A stretch of 64,000 bases of DNA from Marsupella aquatica (Eukaryota > Marchantiophyta): NCBI GenBank assembly GCA_973895155.1, contig OZ316894.1, positions 14,508,001 to 14,572,000 on the forward strand. The letters run 5' to 3'. Under the pieces are notes generated by a model, which made no database searches, was not told where the DNA came from, and worked only from the letters and a program-made list of their open reading frames with translations. Below are positions 10,166-21,876 of the stretch, in pieces; position 1 is the stretch's first letter, and each line of letters begins with the position of its first letter. A program made the position numbers and the translations under genes.

Positions 10166-11160
10166 GTTCATGTATTAGTCGAAAACCTCCGACGGTGTCG
10201 ACCGTGACTTCATGGATGGGATTTTTAGGCCAGATTGTTGATGTTGATAACTGCATTTTGTATCACTTAAGCCGAGCGCGTTTTCTATTTTGCGATAATA
10301 TATGCAAATGTTTTTTTCGGCCTTTCTTTTCTACTTGTATTTGTCTTGGATTTTGTGTATCTCAATTGGCAGCCGTCTTTTATGTTTCAAAAAATTGTTC
10401 CCGTGTTGTTCTTTTATTTATCACGAGGGTTTGGTGGTTTTGTTTTCTATTCTTATACTTTCAAATGGAGATTTTGAGACCTTTTTTTAAGATCACTGTT
10501 CACGACCATCCAAACACTGTTCACTGGTAACAGCTCCTTTTAACTGGTACCAGAATCTGTTTCCTGTTACTGTTATCTGTTTGCTGTCGTTTGTAAATTC
10601 CCCCTCTCAGGCCTCATTTCTCTCATGGATTGTGTGTGTGTGTGAGGCAATCTGAGTGTATGATGGGACTAGCAGTGCCACTGAGAGGTGTACAGGGTGC
10701 ATTGAAGCGGGCTGGGTGAGGACTGTCATAGCTTTGATTGCTGAGAGTGGAACGGCAGAGTGGTGGGGCAATGGCTTAGAAGTCCCTAAGCCGGGAATCA
10801 GTCAGGAGTCACTGGTTTATGGGTACATTCCGGCGGCAGAATAGAAACATACCTATGACAGTAAGCATACGTATAGACCTATGCGCACCATAGCGCTAGG
10901 CCCTGTGTGTACGGGCCCGATATGAAGACCCCTTCTCACCAGAACTATCATGAGCGCAGATCTGATCCCCAACCTTGGTTCCTTGGGATTGAGCTTGGGT
11001 GATGTGTGATAGAGTCTTGCTATGATAGTCTGGTGTTAAGGGCATAAATTGGTGTTTACCGGCCTTCACAACATCCCTTCGTGATCCTCAGGTACAAGGA
11101 GATGGTTTTGGCACCCATAGTGACGTTTTTGGTGTTAAGACCCATGTCAATCGTGTGACA
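10166..11160. other. Unassigned non-coding DNA around the right end of copy 1
   Basis: No supportable gene. The T-rich stretch 10290-10480 and the repeated CTGTTTCCTGTT words at 10556-10590 may belong to the end of copy 1. An imperfect inverted pair, CCAGAACTATCATGAGC at 10939-10955 and GCTATGATAGTCTGG at 11019-11033, could be a remnant of a small hairpin element. A degenerate TAGCGCTAGG word near 10893 may be a decayed palindrome. Confidence 0.4.
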
Positions 11161-11445
11161 TTTGTGTACTGGGCGGGGCCCTTCCCTAGCATGGTTGTTT
11201 GTCCCCAGCTCCAATGGGTTGTCCTCTCTTCTTCCTTGGTTCGGCAGTCGTAGCGACTCGTCTTTCTATTTCAATTGTGAAGGGGGCGTTAGTAGTAGGT
11301 ATGTGGGACGTGGTTACCTGTGCTACATCAACAAACGCATCAGGTAATTGTTCCATGATTCTGGTGAGGTGGAGTATTCTCTGGACCTCTGTGTCGGTCT
11401 GTGCAGTTCTTGGATCATTCCAAAATTGCGAATTAATTTGCCATG
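11161..11445 (-). pseudogene. Older Ty1/copia pol fragment, 3' portion
   Basis: Read on the minus strand, this matches the part of copia pol between integrase and reverse transcriptase that is also present in the younger copia at about 26760-27030. The match is visible because the antisense of both gives the same unusual string (CAVLGSFQNCELICH versus AVLGSFQNCELICHAS). It stops exactly where the younger copia begins (11446) and the more 5' part of the same old pol resumes at 29610, so a single old copia was split by the insertion. Its 3' continuation below about 11160 is not recognisable. Confidence 0.7.
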
Positions 11446-11585
11446 TGTTATAACCCCTAGGATAGGTCTACCTAAGTTTAGGACACATGAGGCAGTTATA
11501 CTACCAACCGCCTGAACAACAACCCAATGTACATATTTAAGTATTGGATGAGTAAAGTGAGTAGGATGATTTATGATGTTGAACA
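11446..11585 (+). repeat. 5' LTR of the short-LTR copia
   Basis: TGTTATAACCCC at the start and TTGAACA at the end; 140 bases, very short for a copia LTR. It is preceded by the target duplication CCATG. It matches 29473-29609 except for three extra bases near 11533 and a few substitutions. Confidence 0.92.
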
Positions 11586-11938
11586 CATTATCAAAATGAG
11601 TGGACTCACCCATATTTTTTTTTGGAGCTTAATCTGGCTAAGGAGAATTTGGCTTACGGGACTGTGGGATCTTTGGCGAACTCCGTTTGATCAGATGGAG
11701 GGAGACCTACCCCAAGCAATCGATATCCAATAGCAAATTACCAGAAATAGAACAGGGAATTGCATCGAACAGTGCCGACATCATCAATCTCCAATTCAGC
11801 TTACCAATTAAGATCACAGTGAATCAAAAACAACTTTATTCCAACTTTGAACTTTCTGCCAATTGTTCAACAACAATACACCACGCTGAGCATAGATAGT
11901 TCTCACCCCTCCACTAATAAATTTACACACGGGACACA
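11586..11938 (+). other. 5' untranslated leader of the short-LTR copia
   Basis: Non-coding leader between the 5' LTR and the first ATG of gag. The bases right after the LTR (CATTATCAAAATGAG) only loosely recall a plant primer-binding site for initiator tRNA, so I cannot assign the primer. Confidence 0.5.
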
Positions 11939-13274
11939 ATGACTGCGAATACAATCGAGAAGTTATATTTTCAAGCGCTGTCCATAGATGGTGCAAATTT
12001 CTTATCTTGGACCCTCAACGTCGAGGCACATCTGGCATCTAAGAACTTAGAGGACACGATCCTAACTAACAATGGCCTCACCCTCCAGGAGAAGGCCAAG
12101 GCACTGATCCTAATGGCACCACCTTGCCGACTCCTTGAAACGCCAGTACATGAATGCATACAACCCCCGAGTCCTATGGGACGAACTGTACGCCAGATTC
12201 GATCATACCCGAACAATATTTCTGCCAGCAGCCCGATATGATTGGATTAATCTCCGAGTACAGGACCACAAGACCATTGCCGACTACAATAGTGAACTGT
12301 TCCGAATCGTCTCCCAATTGACTATTTGCGGCCACCCAGTCAATGAAGAAGAACAAATTGAGAAGACCCTATCGACCTTTCACTCAACAAACCTGGTACT
12401 GGCCACTCAATATCGAAACATGCAATTCACCACATACTCGAAACTAATTGCCCACATGTTACTGGCAGAGAAACACCAAATCCTATTGTTGCAAAATACT
12501 AAGCAGCGACCTCCCAACACTCTACCACCTCGAATGCAACTTGAAACTCTTTTCAACTCATGGAGATGCGGACCGAGCACCTCATCGAGGGGAAGAGGTA
12601 GCAGCAGAGGAAGGAACACCTTCCGTGGCCGCGGAAACTCTTTTCAACGAGGCGGAAGAGGTTCATACCGTGGAGATAGGGGCCGAGGCTGACCAAATCC
12701 GGGCAGATTCCGCAACAACTAGACAAGGAACACCAACTCAGATAAGTTTGATAACCCACCTATTTGCCATAGATCGGGACAAAAGGGCATATTAAGAAGA
12801 CATGCCATGCCCCAGCCCACCTTGTAGCCCTATATCAAAAGAATTTGAATGTTGAAGAATACGAAACACACGAAACATTTCTAGAAACCCCAGAGATCTT
12901 ACCTGAGATACACATCGTTCTTCAGTCTGAGATGTCTAAAGCCTTGGCAGATCCTCACTACTGCATACTTGACAGTGGAACTTCTCATTCGATTTTAAGA
13001 ACCAAAACCTACTTCAAACACATTATACCATCTCAAAGGAAAGTCACGACCACAATGGGGCACCACCAATTGGAAGAAGGAAACGGCCCCGCAAAACTAA
13101 TACTGCCTAAGGGCACTATAATCCACATCCAATTTGCCATCTATGCCCCAAAGGCTACACGTAACTTACTGAGCTTTAAAGACATACGTGAAAATGGCCT
13201 GCACATCCATACCAGTATCCAAAATTCCTGAGAGGTACTACACATCGTCGCTATGACCCATGGTGTCCTGAGGA
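11939..13274 (+). pseudogene. Copia gag and protease (5' part of gag-pol)
   Basis: The frame opens with MTANTIEKLYFQALSIDG, a typical copia gag start, and after a frameshift near 12115 continues through a gag domain into a basic Arg/Gly-rich tail ending at 12692. A CCHC zinc knuckle follows at about 12763-12810, again shifted in frame, with its second Cys changed to Ser (CHRSGQKGH). The aspartic protease region begins about 12845 and shows LDSGTSHSI near 12970. A TGA at 13229-13231 interrupts it. The reading then runs to GVLRI at 13274, where an insertion cuts the gene; it resumes in frame at 25706 (RIPPLGWK). Confidence 0.8.
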
Positions 13275-13710
13275 TAAGCAAAGAGGTGGGAAAGGGCCTC
13301 AAGGGACACGCAGGGTGTATGGCTGCTTGAGATAGGAAACGGTTGCAAACAAGATAAAGTATCTACCCTAACCTTTCATCCACATCATCACAAGCAAGCA
13401 AGCATGCTTTCGAAACTCAAGCCATTTACATACTCATATCCAATCACAATCAAAATAACTAGTTCAAGCTTCCCAATGTAATCCTCACAAGTCTAAGCCC
13501 AACATTCAATTGGTCACCATTCCTTTTCCAACACTTGATTGCACACAATCCCTTGCAACCCTCTAAGGTACACAAGTTCAAGCTTACATCAATGTGGTCA
13601 AGTTAAGGGTCACTCTTGGTTGTGGCTAAGACAAGTGGGACATCCAAAGGTATGCAAGGCATCTCTATGCACCATTCAAACATCCAACTTTCAAAACATG
13701 GGAAACTACT
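13275..13710. mobile_element. Unidentified insertion in copia, left part
   Basis: A pyrimidine-rich, gene-free stretch that interrupts copia pol. With 23982-25705 it forms one insertion of about 2.2 kb, itself split by CACTA element 1. The string TGAGGAT occurs at both copia junctions, compatible with a 5-base target duplication such as TGAGG or GAGGA. Its ends show no clear TG...CA or inverted repeats. A solo LTR of another family is the best guess. Confidence 0.55.
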
Positions 13711-14240
13711 CACTGGTACATATTTTGGGTTTTTCCGATGCTCTTCTTTCGGTCGGCAACACTTTCCGATACAGAGAAGATCGGTACTCTCCGATTGTCC
13801 CCGCATCGGGGATTTACCATAAATTCTACATCGGACACATACTGTCCCATACTATTAGAATCGGAAATAGTTTCCCATGTAAAAGCTATCGGAGAATTTC
13901 CCATTCTACTTGCATCGGACAATGAGACTGCCGCGACGCAAGAGGCGTCCGATAAATAAAATATCGCATGTTGGTTCCGATGAACTTAGGGACGAAACAT
14001 TTCCGATATTTTTGGAATCGGAAATGTGTTCCGACTTGTGTCCGAACCCATTACAAACGGACGTCATTTCCGATGTGATAAAGATGGAAAAGTTTCCCGA
14101 TACCTGTAGTATGGCATATGTGTTCTGTTTCTTTTAATATCGGAAATATCGGTTTTCAGTAGAGCCGGGGTTTTTTGAGGGTTTTATCATCTTCCTAGCT
14201 TCTAATTAAGGCATGTTGTGTTTCCGATAGGTTTTTGACT
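13711..14240. repeat. CACTA 1 left terminal and subterminal repeats
   Basis: After the terminal CACTGGTACA, about 500 bases are dotted with TCCGAT/ATCGGA words in both orientations (for example near 13735, 13776, 13832, 13860, 13892, 13914, 13977, 14018 and 14143). Subterminal arrays of this kind bind the accessory transposase in En/Spm elements. The rest, to 14519, is AT-rich 3' flank of TNP2 with no gene. Confidence 0.85.
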
Positions 14241-14519
14241 CCATTTCCATTTGAAGTATGTGGGAACTCAACTAGGGTCAACTTGAAATGAATTGGAAGC
14301 TTTCATTTCATATATATTAAAAGCACAAATATATAGCCACAGCTAGAGCCCAGAGATTTAAGTGGTATATATAAGTAAAGTAACATGCAACAAAAAAATG
14401 GTAATGACAATGTAGATAACATATATATGCCGAAAAAGTCAATACATGGAGGGAAGTGGTCATTAATTAGGTCTAGCTAGTGCTAGCTACCTAGCTTTTA
14501 CCATGAAATTCCTAAGTAG

Positions 14520-17500
14520 CTAGTTGTTCTCATTTTCCAAATCTTCCACAACAACTACATTTGGCTGTTCTTGGACTATGGATCGGGATCGTGGAATGTA
14601 AGGCATTACAATGGACCACTCAGGATCATCTGGATAAGGGAGATAGAATGCCTGCTCAAGATTATGAGGAAATGCAAAAGGATCTGAGGCCCTCCAATTT
14701 GAGCTGATGACAGCCCCTGTCTTCAGTCGTGTGAAGCCGCAAGCATCCTCTTCACATGTTCGATTGTGGCCAACAAGATTCATCCGAAACCATTTGCACT
14801 TCAGCACCACCTCTTCCAATGTTGTATGCGCATGGTATTTTACAACAAGGATCTCCTCTATCTTTCCATAGTGAGCTATAGTAGAACGGATGGGATTTGT
14901 GTCAGATCTGCTACTTACAGAATCCTGGGTGAACCAACCCATCACCCCACAATCTTGTGTAGCTGCCCTCTTGTCATCAAGTCGTTCCACACGAAAGTGT
15001 CTCCCCTTGGACCACATGGCAGTCCTGGTTGTAACTGTAAGTAGAGGTCCATGAACCAAGGTGCGCAACTTATCAGTCACCATTGGGAAGTGTGATACAC
15101 TCTCCCCAACAGCCACCAAGGCATCCACTTCTAACAACTTCCCCTTCATGTACATGTGGAATTTGGGAAATAAGCGTGGTCGTCGACTATTGTGCTTATC
15201 CTCCTCATAAAATGTGGTCCACTCCCCAACAATCTCTGGAGAGTTATACAACATGAATGCAGTGAGTTTAGTGCGCTCACTAGGGTCAAGAAGCCGTTCT
15301 CCCTTTGCACCTGTCAAACGGTCATCCTCATAGTCTGCTTCTCTTGATGCCTCATCTATCCACCCGCTTGGAGCATTTGAATCAAGTGTAGCAATAATGT
15401 TTGTACAATAAAACATGCTCTCTGCTCCAAGATGACGCTCTGCAATGCTACCTTCCACCCTTGCGCGATTTGAAACATAGGACTTCATCACTCCCATGTA
15501 CCGCTCTACCCAGTACATCCAATGACAATGTACAGGGCCTGCAATACCAACCTCATGCACTAGATGTAGTAGAAAATGAACCTGACCATCAAAAAATGAA
15601 GGAGGAAGGGCCCTTTCAAGTTTGCACACAACCTCCACTCCAAACACCTCCATTGCTGCAACCTCATCCTCGTTCACCTCCTTTTGACACACCCATCTCA
15701 ACAACTTACCCAACGACCAAAGGGCATCACGAAGATCCTCACTACCCAATCCAATAATAGCAATTGGAATAACATGTTGCAATAAGCGATGATAATCATG
15801 GGTCTTCAAGAAAGCTGGCCATTTTGGAGAGTCAAGTCCACCAAATGCCTTGCGAAGATTGGCACCATACCCTGTAGGAAATCGCATAGACCCTATGCGT
15901 TTGCGAAACTCGGTCCGCTCACCTCGTGTCAAAACCCAAGGAGGATGAATAGTAAGGGGGGCATTATCGGGATCCATAGATGGCCAAAAACCATGAGGGC
16001 CATGCATCCCCATCTCTTCACAACTCTCTCTCCAGTTGTTGTCTTTCTCTCCATGTAGGTGGCGAATCAAGGACCTCCCAACATTTCCCTCAATGTGCAT
16101 AGGGTCAAATAAATGGTTAAGTGGCATCTCAGCCCAATAAGGCAGTTGTGACAATGCAGACAAACAAGTCATGCCACACCGGGCATATTGCAATGGGTCA
16201 TCTGGATTAGATACTCTCTCCCATACCTCTTTCCAATATGCAGGATCTTTTGGAATAGGTTGTGGTTGTCTGTCTGGTTGGCCATCCTTAGTGTCATATA
16301 AAAAGGGGTCTCTCCTCCAATCATGGTCTGGAGGGAGGTACTTGGTGTGACCAATATACACTATCTTCCTCAAGGTCTTTGACTTTGGCCGCGCTATTCC
16401 TTCCAAATCAGGTCCACAAGTTGGGCAAGCTCGATATCCTGATGTGGTCAGGCCAGAAATATATCCAAACCCTGCATATAAATATATATCCCATGCATAA
16501 GTAAATAAGTTTATTAAAAGATATATGTGCTTCTAGCTAACTCAATACATAACAAAGTATGCTAGGTACGGTTGCCTAGCTATGGGAAGGGATAATTTAA
16601 CAAAGATTCATACCTGGAAGATCATGTATGGTCCACATAAGAATGGCCTTCAACTTAAATTCTTGACGTAAGCCCCCCGTTTGCACTCGACCATCATAGC
16701 AATCCACACCACTCCAAAGCTTTTGTAGCTCCTCAATCAATGGTTGCAAGTACACATCAATTTTTTTCACTTGCTTAGGACCAGGGATAATCATGGAAAG
16801 GAGCAAATGACCCTTCTTCATGGACATCCATGGAGGGATGTTGTAATTAGTAAGGACCACTGGCCATAGTGAATATGGTTGGGCCTTACCTGCTAGTGCA
16901 AATGGGCTGATGCCATCCGCTGCCAATCCTAGGCGAACATGACGTGGGTCAGTTCGGAACTCACCCCATCTCTCCTCCACAAACTTGTTTGCAGGGGAGT
17001 CAACCATCATGCGCATGGTGGGTGGTTGTGAACTCATATCTGAGCGATTTTGGGAATGCCAAACCATATACTCAGCCAACTCAGCACATCTATATTGGTG
17101 GCGCAAACGAGGTATAAGAGGAAAGTACCTCGTGACCTTCTGAGGAACTTTTCCCGTCAACATGTCCTCACGATACCTAGGCTTCTCACATGTAGGACAT
17201 GACGTTGCATCTTTATAAGTACCTCTAAACAGAACGCAATCATTCACGCAAGCATGTATGACTTCGTACTGCAGACCTATGGACTTCAACACCTTCTTTG
17301 CCTCTTTCCAAGAGTCTGGCAAGTTGTTTCCTTCTGGCAAGATACAATCATGCAATGTCCGAAAGAGATCATCAAGAAGTAGGTTGCTTGCTCCATGTCT
17401 TTGCTGCAAGTTCAACAACAACATTATTGCTGAAAGACGAGACAAGCGTGATCCATCAAATATCCGAGTTTGCGCATGTTGACGTGCTTCCTCCCACTGT

Positions 17501-17788
17501 TTGGAGGCTGAACTCCTTGAACCTTCTTGATGTGGAAGTGGGACCTCAATGTTCTCCCCATCAGCCATGTCATGATCACCATCCTCTATGTCATAGAATT
17601 GGTGCATCAAGTCATCCATGGCCCTATCTTCATCAACTCTTGATTGGGAGGCATCTGGTTCCTGCTCTGGAACATCCGGATCGTCATCTGGTGGTAGAGA
17701 GGCATGTCGCCAATCTTCCATGGCCTGCACAAGGTGTTGGCGCATAGCTCGTGGTAACACCCCAACATCCGGCTCAACATATGCATTC
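14520..17788 (-). CDS. TNP2-type CACTA transposase, element 1
   Basis: Two exons, 17788-16614 and 16471-14520, joined at good GT-AG sites; the upstream acceptor near 17789 suggests another 5' exon. The first part carries TNP2 marks: LLLNLQQRHGAS, a CxxC pair (CPTCEKPRYR), LAADGISPFA and LTNYNIPPWM followed by SMIIPGPKQVKK. The second exon opens GFGYISGLTTSGYRACPTCG and continues through the DUF4218-like region (NHLFDPMHIEGNVGRSL, KTHDYHRLLQHVIP, GPVHCHWMYWVERYMG) and a DUF4216-like C terminus. The protein would cut and paste CACTA elements in the nucleus. Both visible exons are open over more than 1,000 codons, making this the best preserved transposase here. The SET gene lies just upstream in the same direction. 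Confidence 0.85.
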
Positions 17789-17896
17789 TATCATACAACG
17801 CACAAAATAGATATATACGTTTGAGTTAGCCCATGGGTTCCTAAAAAAACTACAATATTCTTATATTACTTCAAAAATGGGGAATACACATATGTG

Positions 17897-19200
17897 CTAA
17901 GTGTGGCCAGATCGAATGCCCATCATGGGTGCGTTCCATTCATAGTCACAAAACAACTCATCACCCGCCCTAATGGTCCGTATGGCTACTGTCATAACAT
18001 GATCATCCATATGTGTGACATAGTAAGGCGGAGTGGGTGGGCCAAAAATCTGAGCCCACTCTACATTAGGCTGGAGTCCACTCCCTCTACCATGTGTACT
18101 ATTGATGTACCCAGCTATGTTATCTGAACGGACAGGGTCCCCATCAATCATCCTACAATGCCAAGGCCTCCTTAGGACCTCATCTGGGTCTGAGTCCATC
18201 TGCAATGCATATACCCCCCAAGCTGGATGTTGGCGCAAGAGGATGTTCCAACTCTTGGATGTATACACAGGCCCAATGTAAGGGAAAAGGTGTTCCCCAT
18301 CATAGCCACGACGCCAAGGCTTTGGAGGGACCTCAATGTCCTCCAAAGCAAATAAGCCTAACCCAACCTCCCCGCCAAGGGTCGATGCCTTCACTATCCA
18401 TTGCCGACCCCATATATGTACAGGGATGTCAATGGCTAGGCCACGAGGAATCGCAAAACTCTCAGGGTCAAAATCCTTGAAGACACTGATTGCCTTTCCC
18501 GTCACATATGACAAGCCCAACCTCCCTTCAACTTCTATGTACTCCTCCCCTGGTGGAGGCATAACACTCCTTCTAAAGTGCTCATGGGATGGGTCTGTGT
18601 CTAGAACTACATGCTGTTGTCGATGTCTATGAGAATGTGGTCTTGTGCGTAGAACCCTAGTAGGGGGCGGTGCATCATCCCTACCATGCCCCAACTCTAC
18701 CACTATGGGTTCATGAACAACATCTGCCAGAACATGTGCGGGGGTACATGATTGCTCGGGGTCTTCAACTGATGATGCAAGCAATTGTCTAGCACCAGCT
18801 AGGAATGCATCATGCCATAGTTGACTAGAGACCAATGGAGGACGGGCCCTACAACGCACCTATTCAATCATAAACAAACAAAAATTAATACTTGTCTCCT
18901 AAAAGGTCTCAAACCAGCCAACTATTATGATAGTGTATCATATATAGCGGAGTTCATGTCAAGCAATACCTGGCGAGCTGAATATCCCGGTAAATCACCC
19001 TCATGTCGACCATAGTTTTCGATGTGTTCAATGGACTGCCACGCTTGACGAACCACCAGTCCTTTACATCTAAGACACCAGCATGGAATAGGGCCTAATG
19101 GAGGGGGTGCTCGAGGCTGTTGAGGGGGAGGAGGAATGTCCCCCTCAGAGGAAGACAAGTCAGAGTCGGAATCTGTATCCAAACTCTCAGAAGTCGACAT
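17897..19200 (-). CDS. TAM-like finger plus SET-domain protein carried by CACTA 1
   Basis: Two exons, 19200-18971 and 18858-17897, joining in phase 0 (SARQ to VRCRARPP). Exon 1 encodes an acidic, Pro-rich start and a CWCLRC ... HIENYG segment like the transposase-associated finger of CACTA proteins. Exon 2 ends in a SET domain: GEVGLGLFALEDIEVP, then DNIAGYINSTHGRG and PNVEW in the place of the RFINHSC..PN motif, and GDELFCDYEW for ELxxDY. SET domains transfer methyl groups from S-adenosylmethionine to protein lysines, often histones. The frame is open and ends in a TAG before the first visible TNP2 exon, so it looks like a separate gene, although splicing into TNP2 cannot be excluded. CACTA 2 keeps the matching C terminus. 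The SET call is firm; the substrate is unknown. Confidence 0.75.
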
Positions 19201-20265
19201 TGTCTGCCAATTACACACAAACAAGTCTTTACCAAAATGCAAGATTGATTCATCACCCTAACTTGAGGTAAACCCAAACAGGAAATATATAGTATGTTAA
19301 TAATTTGCAGTGTTGGACTTAATTAGTACCTGAATGATATCCGCGCTCTACAGTGCCTACTAGGCTCTAAGCCTTAGACTATATGCTAAGGCCAATCCAA
19401 AAAAACCTGCACATACAGGCTAGGTGGGGAAGTTGAAAGATGAGATGACATACATGCAAACCTAAGTAACAAACCAATAATTAATGAAATTAATAAAAAT
19501 CAATGATGAGTTGGATGTCCAATTATAAACTCCCACAAGTAACGCATATATCATGTCAAATATTTCCAATACATTTTGGAGGATCATATATGTCATACCT
19601 TTTGGATGCGCGTACTCTCGCTGTGCATAATGCATTGGCAAAAATAAACCCTACTAAGAAAACCAAGGAAAAGCAACGACCCGACCCTCCAAAAACAAAA
19701 AATACAAAACGGCACAAAACGGCACTAGAGTGTTAATTTAATTTGTGACTTCTTATAGTCCCCAAAAGTTGCACCATGCATATAGCATTGCCTCATGGTC
19801 AAAATGGGAATCATTTAAAATCAAACTGGAAATAGATCTGGGTACATACATTCAATGATCATCCATACCCACCAAAAAATAGTGTGCTAGCTTTGTCACG
19901 GCAACTGTACGTTGATATGCCCGTTTTGCGCCGCACACCTAATAAGCCCACAATATAGCATAATTAACCCCCAACTAACATAAAGGGGGTCATTATAGTA
20001 TACATGGGATCCAAATGCCAAAGTCCAAATGCCAAGGTCATGCAATTCACAAACCATCAGAAAATACATTGGGAGGGTTAAGTCCGATACTTTGGAGGAG
20101 GGGTCCGATACTAAGTCCGATTGACCTAGAATTGGAGTTTCCGATACAGAAAGTATCGGACGTTATGTATTTTGGGTTTTTAGGTCACCCGACTAAAGTG
20201 CGAAGGCACTCTAGTCGGGAAAAGCATCGGGAGCATTTCACGATACCTTTGCGGAGCTCGTAGCG
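19201..20265. promoter_or_regulatory. CACTA 1 divergent region with internal ATCGGA cluster
   Basis: This region separates the leftward TNP2/SET genes from the rightward accessory genes and so should contain both promoters. It is mostly AT-rich without a gene. A cluster of TCCGAT/ATCGGA words at about 20080-20165 lies just before the accessory gene start; the same words mark the element ends, so this may be where the element's own binding protein acts on a promoter. Confidence 0.55.
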
Positions 20266-21389
20266 ATGGAAGGGAATGCGGGAGGGATGGGAGATGGTGC
20301 CGGGCCATCAAGCAGCCATGGTGAAGTCATGGCTCAATTGTTTAGGGAGAAGGTGGGGCTCTCGCCGGAGGTTGCATTGCAGGTAGCCCAGCTCTTTCAA
20401 GGACTGATCGACAGCTCCCAGAAGGTAGCCATCACTGATGCAGAAAAAGCTTTCCAAGCCAGACTCGAGGAGGAGAGATTGCAGAGGAAGAGGAAACGTA
20501 ACACTAGGGAGGACGAGAGAGAGAGAGGCCAGTGGAAGCCCTATCACCAAGACAAAAGGAGAAGAGCCTAAGGAGGGAGGCTCGGGCTGCAGAACGACAG
20601 AGAATTCAGGAGGAACGAAAGAAGGCAGAGGATAGGGCCAAGAGGCCAAAATTGTTTCTGAATGAGGGAGGTGCTCCACTCTCCAGGAGTTATCGTTTGT
20701 TTGGGAGTCAAGTTAGGCAGATTGTGAGGTCTCATTTTGGCCCGATGGACTACTGGGGGAAGAAGAAGCAGGATGAGAGATTTCGAATTTGAGAGCAAAT
20801 CAAAGAGAGATTTTCGAATGGGTCGTTTGTGGACGATCGATTCTTAAACAAAAAGATCTCAGTCTCACTTGCAGACATGCAAAATCATGTACGAGAGAAG
20901 ATGCGAAAGTACCTGGCTGAATGCAAACTGGATGAGGAGGTGATCAGGAAAGGGGGAAGCCCAGCTGGTGAGATTCCTGAGAATGCTTGGTGTGCCTGGC
21001 TTGAAGAAGAGTTGCAGGTTCGAGCTTGGCAAGCCACACAACGCTAGGAAGCTGAAATTCAAGCAGCTCAGAAGAAGATTGAACAAGGAGAGATGGTGAA
21101 TACTGCACCCATGCATCAAGAACTTGAAGAATGGTCAGCAAAATCAGCCCTGCTTGGAGACCCACCATCCTGGCTAATGAAAGCTCTGCTGAGAGTAACA
21201 AAGAGGCCAAAGGTTACTCACAGAATGGGGCAAGGCGGATCACAGCGTCTCAAGGCCGATTTTGTAAGTGCTCCATTCCCCTCCTCTCCATGCATTCCTT
21301 CAGCAGCATTCCTCCTCCCTAATCACCTGAGGCCAATTGACGAATGCCTAACCCTTCCAAACCCGGGACAGGTCTTTGTATGCCCGTAG
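20266..21389 (+). pseudogene. CACTA 1 accessory (Ptta/En-Spm, TNPA-like) protein
   Basis: Begins MEGNAGGMGDGAGPSSSHG and runs through a long charged helical stretch rich in Glu, Arg and Lys. It then enters a region (LFGSQVRQIVRSHFGPMDYW ... IPENAWCAWLEEEL) whose pattern of Trp and aromatic residues recalls the Ptta/En-Spm accessory transposase family that binds subterminal repeats. At least one frameshift lies near 20540-20570 and stops lie near 20790 (TGA) and 21045 (TAG), so it is broken. It is read opposite to TNP2. The family call rests on general pattern only; a real intron could account for part of the disruption. Confidence 0.5.
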
Positions 21390-21876
21390 GTCGCTCGATC
21401 ATGCCTTAGTTTTTTTTGCTTTCGGCATGTAAGGTCCGATTCTAGTCCGATCCTCTAAGTATCGGATGCAGCATCGGACAATAAAAAAGAATCGGAACTG
21501 TCGAGGGTACCGATTCTATTAGTATCGGACATATTCAAATTTTTGAATAGTTTGTGCATGAACGGCTAAGTGTTCTTATGGGTCTTTGACGGTGAAGGGT
21601 TTATATAGGTGTTTAATTAGGCCAGGGTAGGGTTGCTATAATTGACCTTAGTATTGGGGGTGGCATATGGTTTGGGTGTGTAGGAGAAAGAGCACGGACG
21701 ACCATTGTTGCCGGCAGAGAGAGCTGGCAAAGGAGCATGGTGCTCGGGCGCTAAAGATTCACATGGACGACATGTTGGCCTCGGTAAGTGCGGATATTAG
21801 AATGATTTGAAAGATGGCTTCATGCTGGTACGTATGTTGCGGAATGACATATGGATTGGAGATTGTTACTATGTGC
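21390..21876. repeat. Second internal ATCGGA cluster of CACTA 1
   Basis: TCCGAT/ATCGGA words recur at about 21433-21536 between the accessory gene and the Gly-rich gene. A short coding piece ending DDMLAS near 21782, followed by GTAAGT, could be the exon before 21877. Confidence 0.55.

Larger units (their letters stand above)
1..10594 (+). mobile_element. Palindrome-rich MULE-like element, copy 1
   Basis: This is the most complete copy seen of a DNA transposon family with two divergent genes: a transposase on the minus strand (34-3783) and a ParB/methyltransferase-like gene on the plus strand (4747-8837). A possible third gene lies at 9433-9894. Fifteen palindromes related to TAGCGCCNGGCGCTA lie in its non-coding parts. 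The left end is outside the window. The right end is not proven; I place it near 10594 because a CTGTTTCCTGTT-rich stretch at 10556-10590 resembles, in inverted orientation, the AACAGGAAA-rich stretch at the left edge of copy 2. No target duplication could be read. Confidence 0.7.

Noticed and set aside
10147-10530. Cys- and Phe-rich open frame of 127 codons resembling a membrane protein
   Set aside because: It lies in T-rich non-coding DNA next to a palindrome, which alone explains the hydrophobic translation; no homolog is evident in the other copies.
11199-11453. Plus-strand open frame of 84 codons
   Set aside because: It is the antisense of a minus-strand copia pol fragment; the same antisense string appears opposite copia pol at 26700-26951.
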